Source: Halanaerobium salsuginis (lineage in GTDB: Bacteria; Bacillota; Halanaerobiia; Halanaerobiales; Halanaerobiaceae). Taken from it: a stretch of 64,000 bases of DNA. Positions 1 through 9,369 of this stretch are shown here, piece by piece. Under the pieces are notes generated by a model, which was not told where the DNA came from, made no database searches, and saw only the letters and a list, made by a program, of their open reading frames with translations. Within the stretch, counting starts at the first letter, position 1. Every line of letters starts with the position of its first letter. The position numbers were made by a program, and so were the translations under genes. The stretch lies in the NCBI RefSeq assembly GCF_900114545.1, contig NZ_FOTI01000007.1, positions 16,939-80,938 on the forward strand. Direction: 5' to 3'.

Positions 1-1
1 G

Positions 2-1498
2 CAACAGAGAAAAAAAGATAATCAGCTCAAAAAACCAATCAGTATCTATGAAATTCATCTGGGCTCCTGGCGAAAAAAAGATGATAAACTGTTAAATTAT
101 CGTGAAATTGCTGATCAGCTAATTCCCTATCTAAAAAAACTTGCTTTTACTCATATAGAAGTAATGCCGTTAACTGAATATCCTTTTCCAGGTTCCTGGG
201 GATATCAAACAACTGGTTATTTTGCGCTTACTTCCCGCTATGGAAATCCAGCAGATTTTATGTACCTAGTTAATAAATTACATCAAAATGGAATTGGAAT
301 TATTATGGATTGGGTACCAAGTCATTTCTGTAAAGACGATCATGGACTAAGGCTCTTTGATGGTACACCTCTTTTTGAAAGTAGTGATCCCCGTCGGGCA
401 GAAAATATTCAGTGGGATACTCTAAACTTTGATTTTGCCCAAAACGAAGTCTGGAGCTTTTTGATTTCCAGTGCAAATTACTGGCTAGGTACTTTTCATA
501 TCGATGGACTTAGAGTCGATGCAGTCAGTAATATGCTTTATTTAAATTATGAAAAAGAGGATGGTCAGTGGGCTGCTAATCAATTTGGTGGTTTTGAGAA
601 TTTGGAAGCAATAGCTTTTATTAAAGAACTTAACACAGAATTATTTGCTCGTTTTCCTGGAGTTTTGATGATTGCTGAGGAATCTAGTGCCTGGCCGCTT
701 GTAACAGCTCCTGTCCATGAAGGTGGGCTTGGTTTTAATTTTAAATGGAATATGGGCTGGATGAATGATACACTAGCCTATTTAGCTAATGACCCTATTT
801 ATAGAAAATGGGAACATAACAAACTCACTTTTTCTAGTATGTACAGCCTGAGTGAAAATTATATTTTACCACTTTCTCATGATGAAGTAGTGCATGGTAA
901 AAAATCACTACTTGATAAAATGCCCGGTGACTATTGGCAAAAATTTGCTAATTTAAGGCTGCTTTATAGTTACATGTATGCTCATCCTGGTAAAAATTTA
1001 ATTTTTATGGGAGGTGAATTTGGCCAATTTATAGAGTGGAATTACAAACAGGAATTGGACTGGCTGCTGCTTGACTATGAAAAGCATAGCTTAATCCAGG
1101 ATTTTGTTAAAGAATTAAATCAGCTTTATCTAAAAGAAAAAGCGCTCTGGCAGCTTGATCATTATCAGGATGGTTTTCAATGGATAGAAGCTGACGACTA
1201 CCAACAAAGCGTAATAAGCTTTATTAGAAGTTCTGAAAACAAATTACAGCAAATAATAGTAATTTTAAACTTTACACCTGTACCTAGAGATAATTATCGC
1301 ATTGGTGTTCCTGGTCCTGGTGAATATGAATTAATTTTAAATAGTGATCAACCTATTTTTGGTGGTTCTGATTATCAGACATTTGCCCGCCTCAAGGCCG
1401 AAAAAACAGCCTGGCATGGTTTTGAATATTCAATTAGTACTAATCTGCCTCCTCTGGCAGGTATTTATTTAAAATATAATCCTGATAATAAAAATTAA
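2..1498 (+). CDS. glgB: 1,4-alpha-glucan branching enzyme, 5' end outside window
   Basis: This GH13 enzyme makes the alpha-1,6 branch points of glycogen. The frame is open from base 2, so the gene begins before the window; the conserved IYEIHLGSW segment at 44-70 lies upstream of the first in-frame ATG (164), which is therefore not the start. GH13 landmarks are visible: the nucleophile Asp in GLRVDAV (about base 510), the acid Glu in IAEESS and the Asp in LSHDEVVHGKK. The C-terminal all-beta domain is complete and the stop is TAA. It is followed after 69 bases by glgC and glgD on the same strand, so these form a glycogen synthesis operon. About 499 residues are visible; the missing part would be the N-terminal CBM48 domain. 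Confidence 0.95.
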   Translation, partial: QQRKKDNQLKKPISIYEIHLGSWRKKDDKLLNYREIADQLIPYLKKLAFTHIEVMPLTEYPFPGSWGYQTTGYFALTSRYGNPADFMYLVNKLHQNGIGIIMDWVPSHFCKDDHGLRLFDGTPLFESSDPRRAENIQWDTLNFDFAQNEVWSFLISSANYWLGTFHIDGLRVDAVSNMLYLNYEKEDGQWAANQFGGFENLEAIAFIKELNTELFARFPGVLMIAEESSAWPLVTAPVHEGGLGFNFKWNMGWMNDTLAYLANDPIYRKWEHNKLTFSSMYSLSENYILPLSHDEVVHGKKSLLDKMPGDYWQKFANLRLLYSYMYAHPGKNLIFMGGEFGQFIEWNYKQELDWLLLDYEKHSLIQDFVKELNQLYLKEKALWQLDHYQDGFQWIEADDYQQSVISFIRSSENKLQQIIVILNFTPVPRDNYRIGVPGPGEYELILNSDQPIFGGSDYQTFARLKAEKTAWHGFEYSISTNLPPLAGIYLKYNPDNKN

Positions 1499-1567
1499 AG
1501 GTTTTGCTTTAATCTGAATTATAAGATAAAAGTTATTATTCCACTATAAATAAAGGAGGTAATCAAA

Positions 1568-2743
1568 ATGCCAAAAGAAGAAATAATGGCTATGTTACTG
1601 GCTGGTGGTAAAGGGACCCGTCTTGGAGTTCTAACCAAAAATATTGCTAAACCAGCAGTTCCCTTTGGTGGTGAATATAGATTAATTGATTTTCCCTTAA
1701 GTAATTGTTCAAATTCTGGCATTACAACAGTTGGAGTTTTGACTCAATACAAGCCTCTTATTTTAAATAGCTACATTGGCAGTGGAAGTTCCTGGGATCT
1801 TGATCGCAATGATGGTGGAGTTACTGTCCTTCCCCCTTATGTTAAGGAAGGTGGTGGCTCCTGGTATAAAGGAACAGCAGATGCTATTTATCAAAATATA
1901 GAATTTATTGATCTCAATGATCCCGAATATGTTTTAATCTTGTCTGGTGATCACATTTATCGCATGGACTACTCCGAAATGCTGGCCTATCATAAAAGCA
2001 AAAATTCTGAAGTTACTATTGGAGTACTGGAGGTTCCCTGGGCAGATACTAATCGTTTTGGTATTATGAATACTAACGAAGACCAGAAAATAATCGAGTT
2101 TCAGGAAAAACCAGAGCAGGCTAAAAATAATCTTGCCTCAATGGGAATTTATATTTTTAATTGGGAACAACTTCGTAAATATTTAATTGCAGAAGCTGAG
2201 GCAAATAATGATTCTGCTGGTGATTTCGGTCATAATATAATACCTACTATGATGGATGATAAAATTAATTTTTATGCCTATAAATTTGAGGATTATTGGA
2301 AAGATGTTGGAACAATCGAGAGTTACTGGCAGGCTCATATGGATTTATTAGGTGAAAAACCTGAGTTAGAACTGCAAAGTCGAAACTGGATGATTTATAG
2401 TGTGAATCCTAATCGTCCTCCCCAATATCTTGCTGAATCTGCTCAAGTCAATAATTCTTTAATTAACAAAGGAACTCAGGTTATGGGAAAGATCATAGAT
2501 TCTGTTTTATTTTTTGGAGTTAAAATTGGTAGAGATGCAGTAGTTGAGAATTCAGTTATTCTACCAAATACAAGAATTGCAAGTGGAGCCAAGATTAAAA
2601 ATGCTATTATAGGCAGCAATGTAATTGTAGAAAAAGCTGCTCAAATTGGCCAGGAGGCTGCCAATAATGAAATTACAGTTATTGGTGATGACGAAATTAT
2701 CCCGGCTAATTCAAATATTAAAGCAGGAATGGTGGTGGGCTAA
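1568..2743 (+). CDS. glgC: glucose-1-phosphate adenylyltransferase
   Basis: Makes ADP-glucose from glucose-1-phosphate and ATP, the donor for glycogen synthase. The 391-residue protein has the nucleotide-binding GGKGTRLG near residue 13, the [10 protein letters not shown] segment, [18 protein letters not shown] and FQEKP, then hexapeptide-like repeats of a left-handed beta helix in the last 100 residues. A strong AAAGGAGG lies eight bases before the ATG. It sits between glgB and glgD, and the glgD frame opens within its last codons. The neighbouring phosphorylases could supply or consume the same glucose-1-phosphate. No glgA is seen here, so the polymerising step is encoded elsewhere. Confidence 0.96.
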   Translation: MPKEEIMAMLLAGGKGTRLGVLTKNIAKPAVPFGGEYRLIDFPLSNCSNSGITTVGVLTQYKPLILNSYIGSGSSWDLDRNDGGVTVLPPYVKEGGGSWYKGTADAIYQNIEFIDLNDPEYVLILSGDHIYRMDYSEMLAYHKSKNSEVTIGVLEVPWADTNRFGIMNTNEDQKIIEFQEKPEQAKNNLASMGIYIFNWEQLRKYLIAEAEANNDSAGDFGHNIIPTMMDDKINFYAYKFEDYWKDVGTIESYWQAHMDLLGEKPELELQSRNWMIYSVNPNRPPQYLAESAQVNNSLINKGTQVMGKIIDSVLFFGVKIGRDAVVENSVILPNTRIASGAKIKNAIIGSNVIVEKAAQIGQEAANNEITVIGDDEIIPANSNIKAGMVVG

Positions 2744-2783
2744 AATGATGATGACTCCTGTTTATCGCAAAGGTGGCAGAAAT

Positions 2784-3899
2784 ATGAATAATGTGATGGC
2801 TATAATTAATAATGCTCTCAATGAATCGTTTTTAGAACAGTTAACTTCACACAGATCATTAGCTTCAGTACCATTTGCAGCAAGATATCGCTTAATTGAT
2901 TTCCCGCTCTCAAATCTGGTTAACTCCGGAGTAACAAATGTTGGGATTCTTCTGCAGACTAAATATAGATCTTTAATGGATCATATTGGTTTTGGTAAAG
3001 CCTGGGATCTAGATCGTAAAAAAAATGGCCTTTTTCTACTACCTCCTTCGCATATTTATCAAGCTAATACTCCTTATAAAGGAGATTTACAAAATTTTTA
3101 CAGTAATCTTGAATATATAGAGAAAAGTAATCAAGAATATGTCATTATAACTAGTCCCAATGTAGCTGCAAATATTGATTATAGAGATGCTTTTAATTAT
3201 CATCTTGAAAACAATAATGATATTACAATTATGTATAAAAAAATTAATAATTTTCGTCCTAATACTCAATACTCTGTAATCAATACTGATGATAATGATA
3301 GAGTAATTGATATGCAGGTTGATCCCCATCAAAAAGATTATAAAAAAGTTTCTTTACAGAGATATATTATGAAAAAAGACCTGCTGCTTGCTATTATTGA
3401 CAGCTGTGTTTCAAAAGGAAAATGGGATTTTGTTAAAAATGCGATTATTGGAAATTTAGATAGTCTAAAAGTATATGGCTATCCTTTCCACTCATATGCA
3501 ACTATAATTAATTCAATCAATGGCTATTATAAAAGTAATCTTGAGATTTTAAAACCGAGTGTCTGGCAAGACATTTTTCTTAAAAATGGCCCTATTTATA
3601 CTAAGCCAAAAGATGAAGCTCCAACAGCTTATAAGAATGGTGCCCGGGCCCAAAATATTTTAGCTGCAAATGGCTGTTTAATTGAAGGTGCTGTTGAGAA
3701 CAGTGTGTTATTCCGGGGCGTCAAGGTTGCTAGAGGAGCAGTTGTTAAAAATTCAATTATTATGCAAAAATCTGAATTAGGTAAAAATGCCCATCTAGAA
3801 AATGTCATTCTAGACAAAGATGTTAAAATAACCGCCAATAAATCACTGAAGGGAGATATTAATTTACCGATGATAGTTGCTAAAAACACTAGTATCTAA
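2784..3899 (+). CDS. glgD: GlgD, regulatory paralogue of ADP-glucose pyrophosphorylase
   Basis: A GlgC-like protein of about 371 residues. It lacks the G-rich nucleotide loop of GlgC (its N-terminus reads MNNVMAIINN) but keeps the [11 protein letters not shown] segment and the C-terminal beta-helix region. In Bacillus and relatives GlgD pairs with GlgC as a regulatory, non-catalytic subunit; that role is inferred here. The frame is open further upstream and offers ATGs at 2745-2751, but the start at 2784 has AAAGGTGG seven bases ahead and gives the N-terminus usual for the family. It is the last gene of the glgBCD operon and ends 63 bases before a strong two-way terminator. Confidence 0.9.
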   Translation: MNNVMAIINNALNESFLEQLTSHRSLASVPFAARYRLIDFPLSNLVNSGVTNVGILLQTKYRSLMDHIGFGKAWDLDRKKNGLFLLPPSHIYQANTPYKGDLQNFYSNLEYIEKSNQEYVIITSPNVAANIDYRDAFNYHLENNNDITIMYKKINNFRPNTQYSVINTDDNDRVIDMQVDPHQKDYKKVSLQRYIMKKDLLLAIIDSCVSKGKWDFVKNAIIGNLDSLKVYGYPFHSYATIINSINGYYKSNLEILKPSVWQDIFLKNGPIYTKPKDEAPTAYKNGARAQNILAANGCLIEGAVENSVLFRGVKVARGAVVKNSIIMQKSELGKNAHLENVILDKDVKITANKSLKGDINLPMIVAKNTSI

Positions 3900-3962
3900 T
3901 CGCTTTACAGTTTATTACCCAATTTATAATTTAAAGTTAATAATTAAATTTTATTTTTAAAT

Positions 3963-3992
3963 AAAAAGAGAGCCTGAAAAGGCTCTCTTTTT
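3963..3992. terminator. bidirectional terminator between glgD and sucrose phosphorylase
   Basis: A perfect 12-base inverted repeat (AAAAAGAGAGCC, loop TGAAAA, GGCTCTCTTTTT) lies between the convergent glgD and sucrose phosphorylase genes. It has T runs on both strands, so it can end both transcripts. Confidence 0.9.
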
Positions 3993-4042
3993 AAGATATT
4001 AATAATTTAATTAAATTTTAAATAAATAGCTAAAAAAATTAA

Positions 4043-5494
4043 TTAGATTTCTAATAGTTTCATTTCTTCTTCAGCTAGATCAAAATACTCAATAGCAAAG
4101 CTATTATCTTTGAAGTCAACTGACAGAGTTGTTACAGCTGCTGCTTTTTGCCAGATAATCTTGAGCTGTGATTCTGCCTCTAAAGCAGCAATTTCATAAT
4201 CTCCTGCAAAAGCTGGATAACTATTTCTAAATTCCATTAACCGCTTTAACTTTTGCACTACCGGTCGCTTAATTTCAGCTGCAACCTCAGCTTTTGAATA
4301 ATAATGACGATTAATATTACGCCCCACTTTTGTTTTTTCTAGCAGTTCTATATCATTTTTACCAGCCAACAGACCAACATAATAAACCTGAGGAATACCA
4401 GGAGCAAAAAATTGTACAGCCCGGGCCAGCAAATAAGCCTGGTCATTATTTCCAAGCGCGGAATAATAAGTACAATTAATTTGATAAATATCAAGGTTAT
4501 CATAAGCTGCACTGCTGTAAACTTTCTTAACATTAGATCCCTGCTGATAAAGCATTTCTCGAGTCTCTTCAATCTCAGCATCACTCATTAAATCTTTTAC
4601 ATCAACAACTCCAATCCCATCGTGAGTATCCAGAGTTGTAAATTGATGAGCTGGACATTTTCTTAACCAGGCTGTTAAATTTTTAGCTGTTGAGCTATAA
4701 ATAGAATGTAAAAGCAGCATAGGTAAAGCAAAATCATAAACAAAATGATTCTGCTCAGCTATCTTAAGCTGAATTGAATGATGTTCGTGAATTTCAGGCA
4801 AAATTTCAACATTATATTCTGCCAGTACAGCCTGACAATAATCTAATAATTGCCAGATTTCTGGTTCAATAAAAAAACAACTAGTACCAGCCTTTTTAAT
4901 TGCATAGGCAAAAGCATCTAATCTAATTATAGAAGCACCATGTTCTGCCAGAAAACTTAAACTGTTGCGAATAAATTCTTTAACTACCCGGGACTCCATA
5001 TTTAAATCTACCTGTTCTTCTGCAAAAGTACACCAGACCTTTTCTGTACTACCATCAGCAAATTCAACTTCAAGATAGGGAGCACGTGGTTTGCGCTTAT
5101 AAATCAAATCAACTTCCTGCTCAGTTGGCTCACCATTTTCCCAAAAATCCTGATAACGGATAAAAAAATCAGCATACTTTGACTGATCTTTGTTTTGCTT
5201 GAAATCCTGAAAAAACTCAGATTGCTGTGAAATATGGTTAACCATAAAATCAAACATCAAGTAATAATTATCTGCCAGGGAACTAATATCTTCCCAGTTA
5301 CCAAAATCAGAATCAACTTCTCGATAGGTCAAAGGAGCAAAACCACGATCAGCAGAAGAAGGAAAAAAAGGCAGAATATGAACTCCACCTACCGCCTCTG
5401 CAAAATATTGATCAATAATTTCTTTTAACTCTGCCAGATTACTGCCCAGACTATCTGCATAGGTAATCAGCATAACTTCATTTTTAACAGCCAA
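4043..5494 (-). CDS. sucrose phosphorylase-like enzyme (GH13 subfamily 18)
   Basis: Phosphorolyses an alpha-glucoside to alpha-glucose-1-phosphate. Sucrose, sucrose-6-phosphate, glucosylglycerol and glucosylglycerate are all substrates in this subfamily, and I cannot choose among them from sequence. The N-terminus (LITYADSLG, GGVHILPFF), the nucleophile Asp193 in IRLDAFAY, acid/base Glu234 in EIHEHH and Asp292 in LDTHDGIG follow the Bifidobacterium enzyme closely (numbered from the TTG start). The GTG at 5503 overlaps the AAGGAG site, so TTG at 5494, eight bases downstream of that site, is preferred. It lies 25 bases downstream of the DUF4914 gene in the same direction. The product glucose-1-phosphate feeds GlgC on the opposite strand. 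Confidence 0.88.
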   Translation of the reverse strand: MAVKNEVMLITYADSLGSNLAELKEIIDQYFAEAVGGVHILPFFPSSADRGFAPLTYREVDSDFGNWEDISSLADNYYLMFDFMVNHISQQSEFFQDFKQNKDQSKYADFFIRYQDFWENGEPTEQEVDLIYKRKPRAPYLEVEFADGSTEKVWCTFAEEQVDLNMESRVVKEFIRNSLSFLAEHGASIIRLDAFAYAIKKAGTSCFFIEPEIWQLLDYCQAVLAEYNVEILPEIHEHHSIQLKIAEQNHFVYDFALPMLLLHSIYSSTAKNLTAWLRKCPAHQFTTLDTHDGIGVVDVKDLMSDAEIEETREMLYQQGSNVKKVYSSAAYDNLDIYQINCTYYSALGNNDQAYLLARAVQFFAPGIPQVYYVGLLAGKNDIELLEKTKVGRNINRHYYSKAEVAAEIKRPVVQKLKRLMEFRNSYPAFAGDYEIAALEAESQLKIIWQKAAAVTTLSVDFKDNSFAIEYFDLAEEEMKLLEI

Positions 5495-5519
5495 AGTAAC
5501 CACTCCTTAAAATCTATAC

Positions 5520-7421
5520 TTAAATTTGTCTAATAATCGGATCTCCAGTAATTAAATCACAATACTCAGTTAGATCCCCATCATTAAGACAGGTTTCAAT
5601 AATCTTTCTCCCAACTGGATCAAGATCTGGTTCCAAATATTGTTCAATACATTTTTTGAAGAAATCAGTTAATATTTTAGCTCCTGCATCATAAGCAGCT
5701 TCTCCTACTTCTGGCTGTCTATGTACCTGGAGAAATTCTTTTTCAATATGCTGACCTTCAACTAGTAATTCTTGCAAAGCATAGCCTAATAACGGCAGTC
5801 GGGCCGGTTTTAACTGTTCTTCTGTAAACCAGGCTCCTCCCCGTCTAGCTAAGTATTCTCTTGTAATCCATTCTGGCATAAAACTAACCTTCCAGGCTCC
5901 AATGTGCTGATTAGGTATTAATATATATTTTACTTTTGGAGTATCAACAATTTGCTGTAAAAGTAAATTAGCCTGATCAACTTTTTTACCAGTCGCAAAC
6001 GGCCAGTAAGAACCGACTCCTTCCGAACTCATACTGTCATCAGTAATAATACTGGGATTACCATAACCACGAGGGGCTACCAGACGCCAGAGCCAGGCCA
6101 GGGCAGGCGGTAAAACATGAAACAGTCCCAAAATACCATAGCTGGGATTTTCTTTTGTACATGGTGGTACCCGGACACCAAAACTTCTGACATCAATTGA
6201 AAGCGGCTCTTTTAAAACATCTGAAATAATATCACGAGGAATAGTCACCCGGGGATTAGGACAGGGTTTACCCGGTTCATCTTCAATATGTTCCCAGATC
6301 AAGGCGGTACTATTTGGTGCTGCATCAATATTTAAAAATAATAAAGGTTTTTCAGGCACAGCTGAAATAGATTCCAAATTGGGTTCTGTTCCATATTTAT
6401 CAACATGATCAACTCTAACAAACCAGGAATTCTCTGCATCCATTAAAGTTAGTTTACCATTATCTTTTTGTAAAGAATTATGACAAATAGCCATATCATC
6501 TGTCATTGGACGGAGACCACATCCCTGAGGCAAAGTTAACCTAAACTTCTCCTTGGTTAATAGATTCTGACCAAATAACAAGCGCCCACTTCTCTGTCTT
6601 GGCATATCTGCCAACATTTCACTTTTCCCACCACCACTGGCACCCTCATGAGAAATATTTACTGTATTCCCATAGGGAGTTACTACTTGAACAGCAGAAC
6701 AGTGTAGGGTTACCCACTCTTCTTTTTCACCCTGATTAATCAGCATTCCATAAACTCCCTTTTTAGCACTAGGACCTGGATAGAGATTATAGGCAAACAT
6801 TTCATAACAATCATCTAATCTCCGGTGAACTACTACCTGCTTACCAGCAAAATGAGTATGACGAAAAGGTGGTGCAATATAAATAAAAGAAGTAGGTTTA
6901 AATGTTTCCTTAAGCTCTCTTGTATCAATTATACCCTGTAATAAAGCGAGACCAAAAGCAAAAAAAGCAGCATTTAAAGGAACTATTGCCATAGCTTTAA
7001 CACCAAGACCAGCTGGTCCAGTTTCAAAAAAGAACACTGCCAACTCTTGCTTTTTAAGCCAATCTAAAGTCTCTCCTCTCATTTTATCAGTAAATTTTTC
7101 ACCAAATCTTTCTTCATAACGCTGTTTATCAGTTGGCTTTTCATCTGCAATTAGCATACAGTCTGGATCCCTACGCCTCATATAGGCCTCAGGATAATTA
7201 GCAGAAATTCCATTTCTAACTTTACAGACAACTGCTTCTACAACCTGACCACGTTCTGGAATATTATACTTAACTTCCTGGCAGCCATTTTTAGCATCTT
7301 TAACTGATAAATCAACTAATTCGTTTTCATTATGAGCAATTACATAATTAGGACACTCAGCTAATAATTCCTCAACCTCAGCCGGCAAATCAACATTTTT
7401 TAAATTCGAGTCTTTAATCAT
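5520..7421 (-). CDS. DUF4914 family protein, PEPCK-like P-loop fold
   Basis: A 633-residue soluble protein that I recognise as a DUF4914 family member; its biochemical role is not established as far as I know. A P-loop of the PEP carboxykinase type, GASGGGKS, lies at residues 260-267, preceded by beta-rich sequence and followed by TDDMAI and DAENSW segments that could bind metal and phosphate. There is no signal peptide or membrane segment. It is the first gene of a two-gene unit with the sucrose phosphorylase-like gene, behind a clear promoter (7507-7535). The fold suggests an enzyme using a nucleotide or pyrophosphate, and the context suggests a link to sugar phosphates; both are inference. 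Confidence 0.75.
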   Translation of the reverse strand: MIKDSNLKNVDLPAEVEELLAECPNYVIAHNENELVDLSVKDAKNGCQEVKYNIPERGQVVEAVVCKVRNGISANYPEAYMRRRDPDCMLIADEKPTDKQRYEERFGEKFTDKMRGETLDWLKKQELAVFFFETGPAGLGVKAMAIVPLNAAFFAFGLALLQGIIDTRELKETFKPTSFIYIAPPFRHTHFAGKQVVVHRRLDDCYEMFAYNLYPGPSAKKGVYGMLINQGEKEEWVTLHCSAVQVVTPYGNTVNISHEGASGGGKSEMLADMPRQRSGRLLFGQNLLTKEKFRLTLPQGCGLRPMTDDMAICHNSLQKDNGKLTLMDAENSWFVRVDHVDKYGTEPNLESISAVPEKPLLFLNIDAAPNSTALIWEHIEDEPGKPCPNPRVTIPRDIISDVLKEPLSIDVRSFGVRVPPCTKENPSYGILGLFHVLPPALAWLWRLVAPRGYGNPSIITDDSMSSEGVGSYWPFATGKKVDQANLLLQQIVDTPKVKYILIPNQHIGAWKVSFMPEWITREYLARRGGAWFTEEQLKPARLPLLGYALQELLVEGQHIEKEFLQVHRQPEVGEAAYDAGAKILTDFFKKCIEQYLEPDLDPVGRKIIETCLNDGDLTEYCDLITGDPIIRQI

Positions 7422-7506
7422 CTTTTCCTAACTTGCTCCCTTCTCTCTACTAGATTAATATTTTGCAGCAGTTAATTAGAACTAATTTAAACTGCTTACC
7501 TTAATT

Positions 7507-7535
7507 ATTTTATCACAATCTTTTCTGGGCTACAA
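7507..7535 (-). promoter_or_regulatory. sigma-A type promoter for DUF4914-sucrose phosphorylase unit
   Basis: On the minus strand TTGTAG, a 17-base spacer and TAAAAT place a transcription start near 7499, about 80 bases before the DUF4914 start codon. No operator is obvious. Confidence 0.6.
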
Positions 7536-7626
7536 GGTACAAAGAATAGACAATTAAGCTCTTAAGGGCTTTTCTAACAGTAATAAATTAAGGATTAAAG
7601 TGCACAATCAAAGCTATTAAAAGAAT

Positions 7627-9369
7627 TTATAAAGACCAATTTTGACTCTGCTTTTGTAGTTCAAGCAAATGACTATACATCCCGGACTGTTTAGATAATT
7701 CAGTTGGACTTCCCTGCTCAACAATTTGACCTTCAGCAAGTACGATAATCTGATCAGCACTTTCAATTGTTCTTAAACGATGTGCAACTACAAGCACAGT
7801 TTTGTTCTTAATTAATTCGGCAAGTGCAGTCTGAACTTTAGTTTCATTTTCAGCATCAAGTGAAGCGGTGGCTTCGTCCAACAATACAACTGGCGCATCT
7901 TTTAAAAATGCTCTCGCTATTGAAATCCGCTGTCTTTCACCTCCAGATAAAGTTGAGCCATTTTCTCCAATTATAGTCTGGTAACCCTCCGGTAGCCTAC
8001 TAATAAAGTCATCACAATTAGCAATTTTAGCAGCTGCTATTACTTCTTCATTAGTAGCAGCAGAATTTCCCAATCTGATATTTTCTAAAATAGTATCATT
8101 AAATAAAGTTACATCCTGAAAAACAATTGTATAATTTGCTAATAAAGCTTCAGGGTCTAAATGAGCTATATTCTCTCCCCCTAATAAAATCTTACCCTGA
8201 TCTGGGTCCCAGAAGCGCGCAACAAGCTTGGCCATTGTACTCTTCCCACTTCCAGATGGGCCAATTAAGGCAGTCACTTCACCCTGTCTAGCTGTAAAAG
8301 AAACATCTTTTAAAACTGGCTGTTCAGACTGATAAGCAAAAGTTAAATTTTCAACTTTAATCTCATAATCAGCTAATTGATAATCTTTTTTTCCAGTTTG
8401 AACCGGCTGCTTCTCCAGCTCCTGCATCCGCTGAATTGGTATTTCAACATTAAAAATTTCGGCAATATTAGTCAAATTAGCAGCAAGCGGATCATATAAG
8501 CGAGCTGCAGTAATTAGAAAAATAAGATAAGTTAATAAATCTACCTGGTTACTAATAAGTAATCTGCTTCCTACCAAGATAACAGTAGCCAATCCTAATC
8601 TTAATATAGCCTGAGAGCCAGTTACAAAAGCTCCCATTGTTAATTCTGACTTAATTTGTGCCTGTTCTGCTGCAGCCAATTTTTGGTCTAGATCTGCTAA
8701 ATAATCAGCAGACAACGAATATGATTTTATATCCTGAATATTTTCCAGTCCTTCCTGAATTTTTTCTGCACAAATTCTTTTTTGCTGATAATGTTTTAAT
8801 TCAGAGCTTTTTTGTAATTTTTTAGAAGCAAAAATCATTAGAAAAGCAATCGGAACAACCCAGAGTACTGATAAACCTAACTGCCAATTCATAATTAAAA
8901 GTGCAATTATTATAATTAAAGTAGAAATCAGTGAACCTAAAAATTGCGGAATTGCATGAGAAAAAGCGTGCTCTATAGTTGTACAATCTCCCATAATAGT
9001 ATTGGTTAAGTCAGATAAATCCCGACTACCAAAAAAAGCCAGAGGCAGCTGTCTTAGTTTTTCAGCTAATTTAATTCTAATATTGGCACTTTCCTGATAG
9101 GTAGTTAAATAAACACAAGAATATTGCAGATAATGGACAAAATAAATGATTCCTCCAGCTAAAATAACTAATAAACTATATTTTAATAAAACAGGCGAAT
9201 TACTTTTATCAGTCAGTAAAGGTTCTAATAAACGGCTTAATAATAAAATCGAAATACCTACTGGTAGCATTAAAGTTAAATTAATCAATGCACTGTAAAT
9301 ACTACCTTTAAGTAGCCCCTTCGCTCCTTGCTGACTTAAAGCAAACTTATTTTGCAGATAATTAAGCAT
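7627..9369 (-). CDS. ABC transporter half, permease fused to ATPase (second of pair)
   Basis: An ABC exporter-fold half-transporter of about 580 residues: an N-terminal six-helix membrane domain (residues 1-320) and a C-terminal ATPase with Walker A GPSGSGKST, signature LSGGERQRIS and Walker B VVLLDEA. The ATG at 9369 overlaps the stop of the upstream half-transporter by eight bases and has GGAGAGGAG ahead of it; the open frame further upstream (to 9480) lies inside the partner gene and is rejected. The pair should form a heterodimer. The Fur box upstream suggests iron-linked cargo, and siderophore transporters of the IrtAB/YbtPQ type share this layout. Substrate and direction are inferred. 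Confidence 0.9.
   Translation of the reverse strand: MLNYLQNKFALSQQGAKGLLKGSIYSALINLTLMLPVGISILLLSRLLEPLLTDKSNSPVLLKYSLLVILAGGIIYFVHYLQYSCVYLTTYQESANIRIKLAEKLRQLPLAFFGSRDLSDLTNTIMGDCTTIEHAFSHAIPQFLGSLISTLIIIIALLIMNWQLGLSVLWVVPIAFLMIFASKKLQKSSELKHYQQKRICAEKIQEGLENIQDIKSYSLSADYLADLDQKLAAAEQAQIKSELTMGAFVTGSQAILRLGLATVILVGSRLLISNQVDLLTYLIFLITAARLYDPLAANLTNIAEIFNVEIPIQRMQELEKQPVQTGKKDYQLADYEIKVENLTFAYQSEQPVLKDVSFTARQGEVTALIGPSGSGKSTMAKLVARFWDPDQGKILLGGENIAHLDPEALLANYTIVFQDVTLFNDTILENIRLGNSAATNEEVIAAAKIANCDDFISRLPEGYQTIIGENGSTLSGGERQRISIARAFLKDAPVVLLDEATASLDAENETKVQTALAELIKNKTVLVVAHRLRTIESADQIIVLAEGQIVEQGSPTELSKQSGMYSHLLELQKQSQNWSL

Noticed and set aside
1519..1722. Open frame on the minus strand across the start of glgC
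   Set aside because: It overlaps the well-supported glgC start antisense, has no ribosome site and no recognisable protein features.
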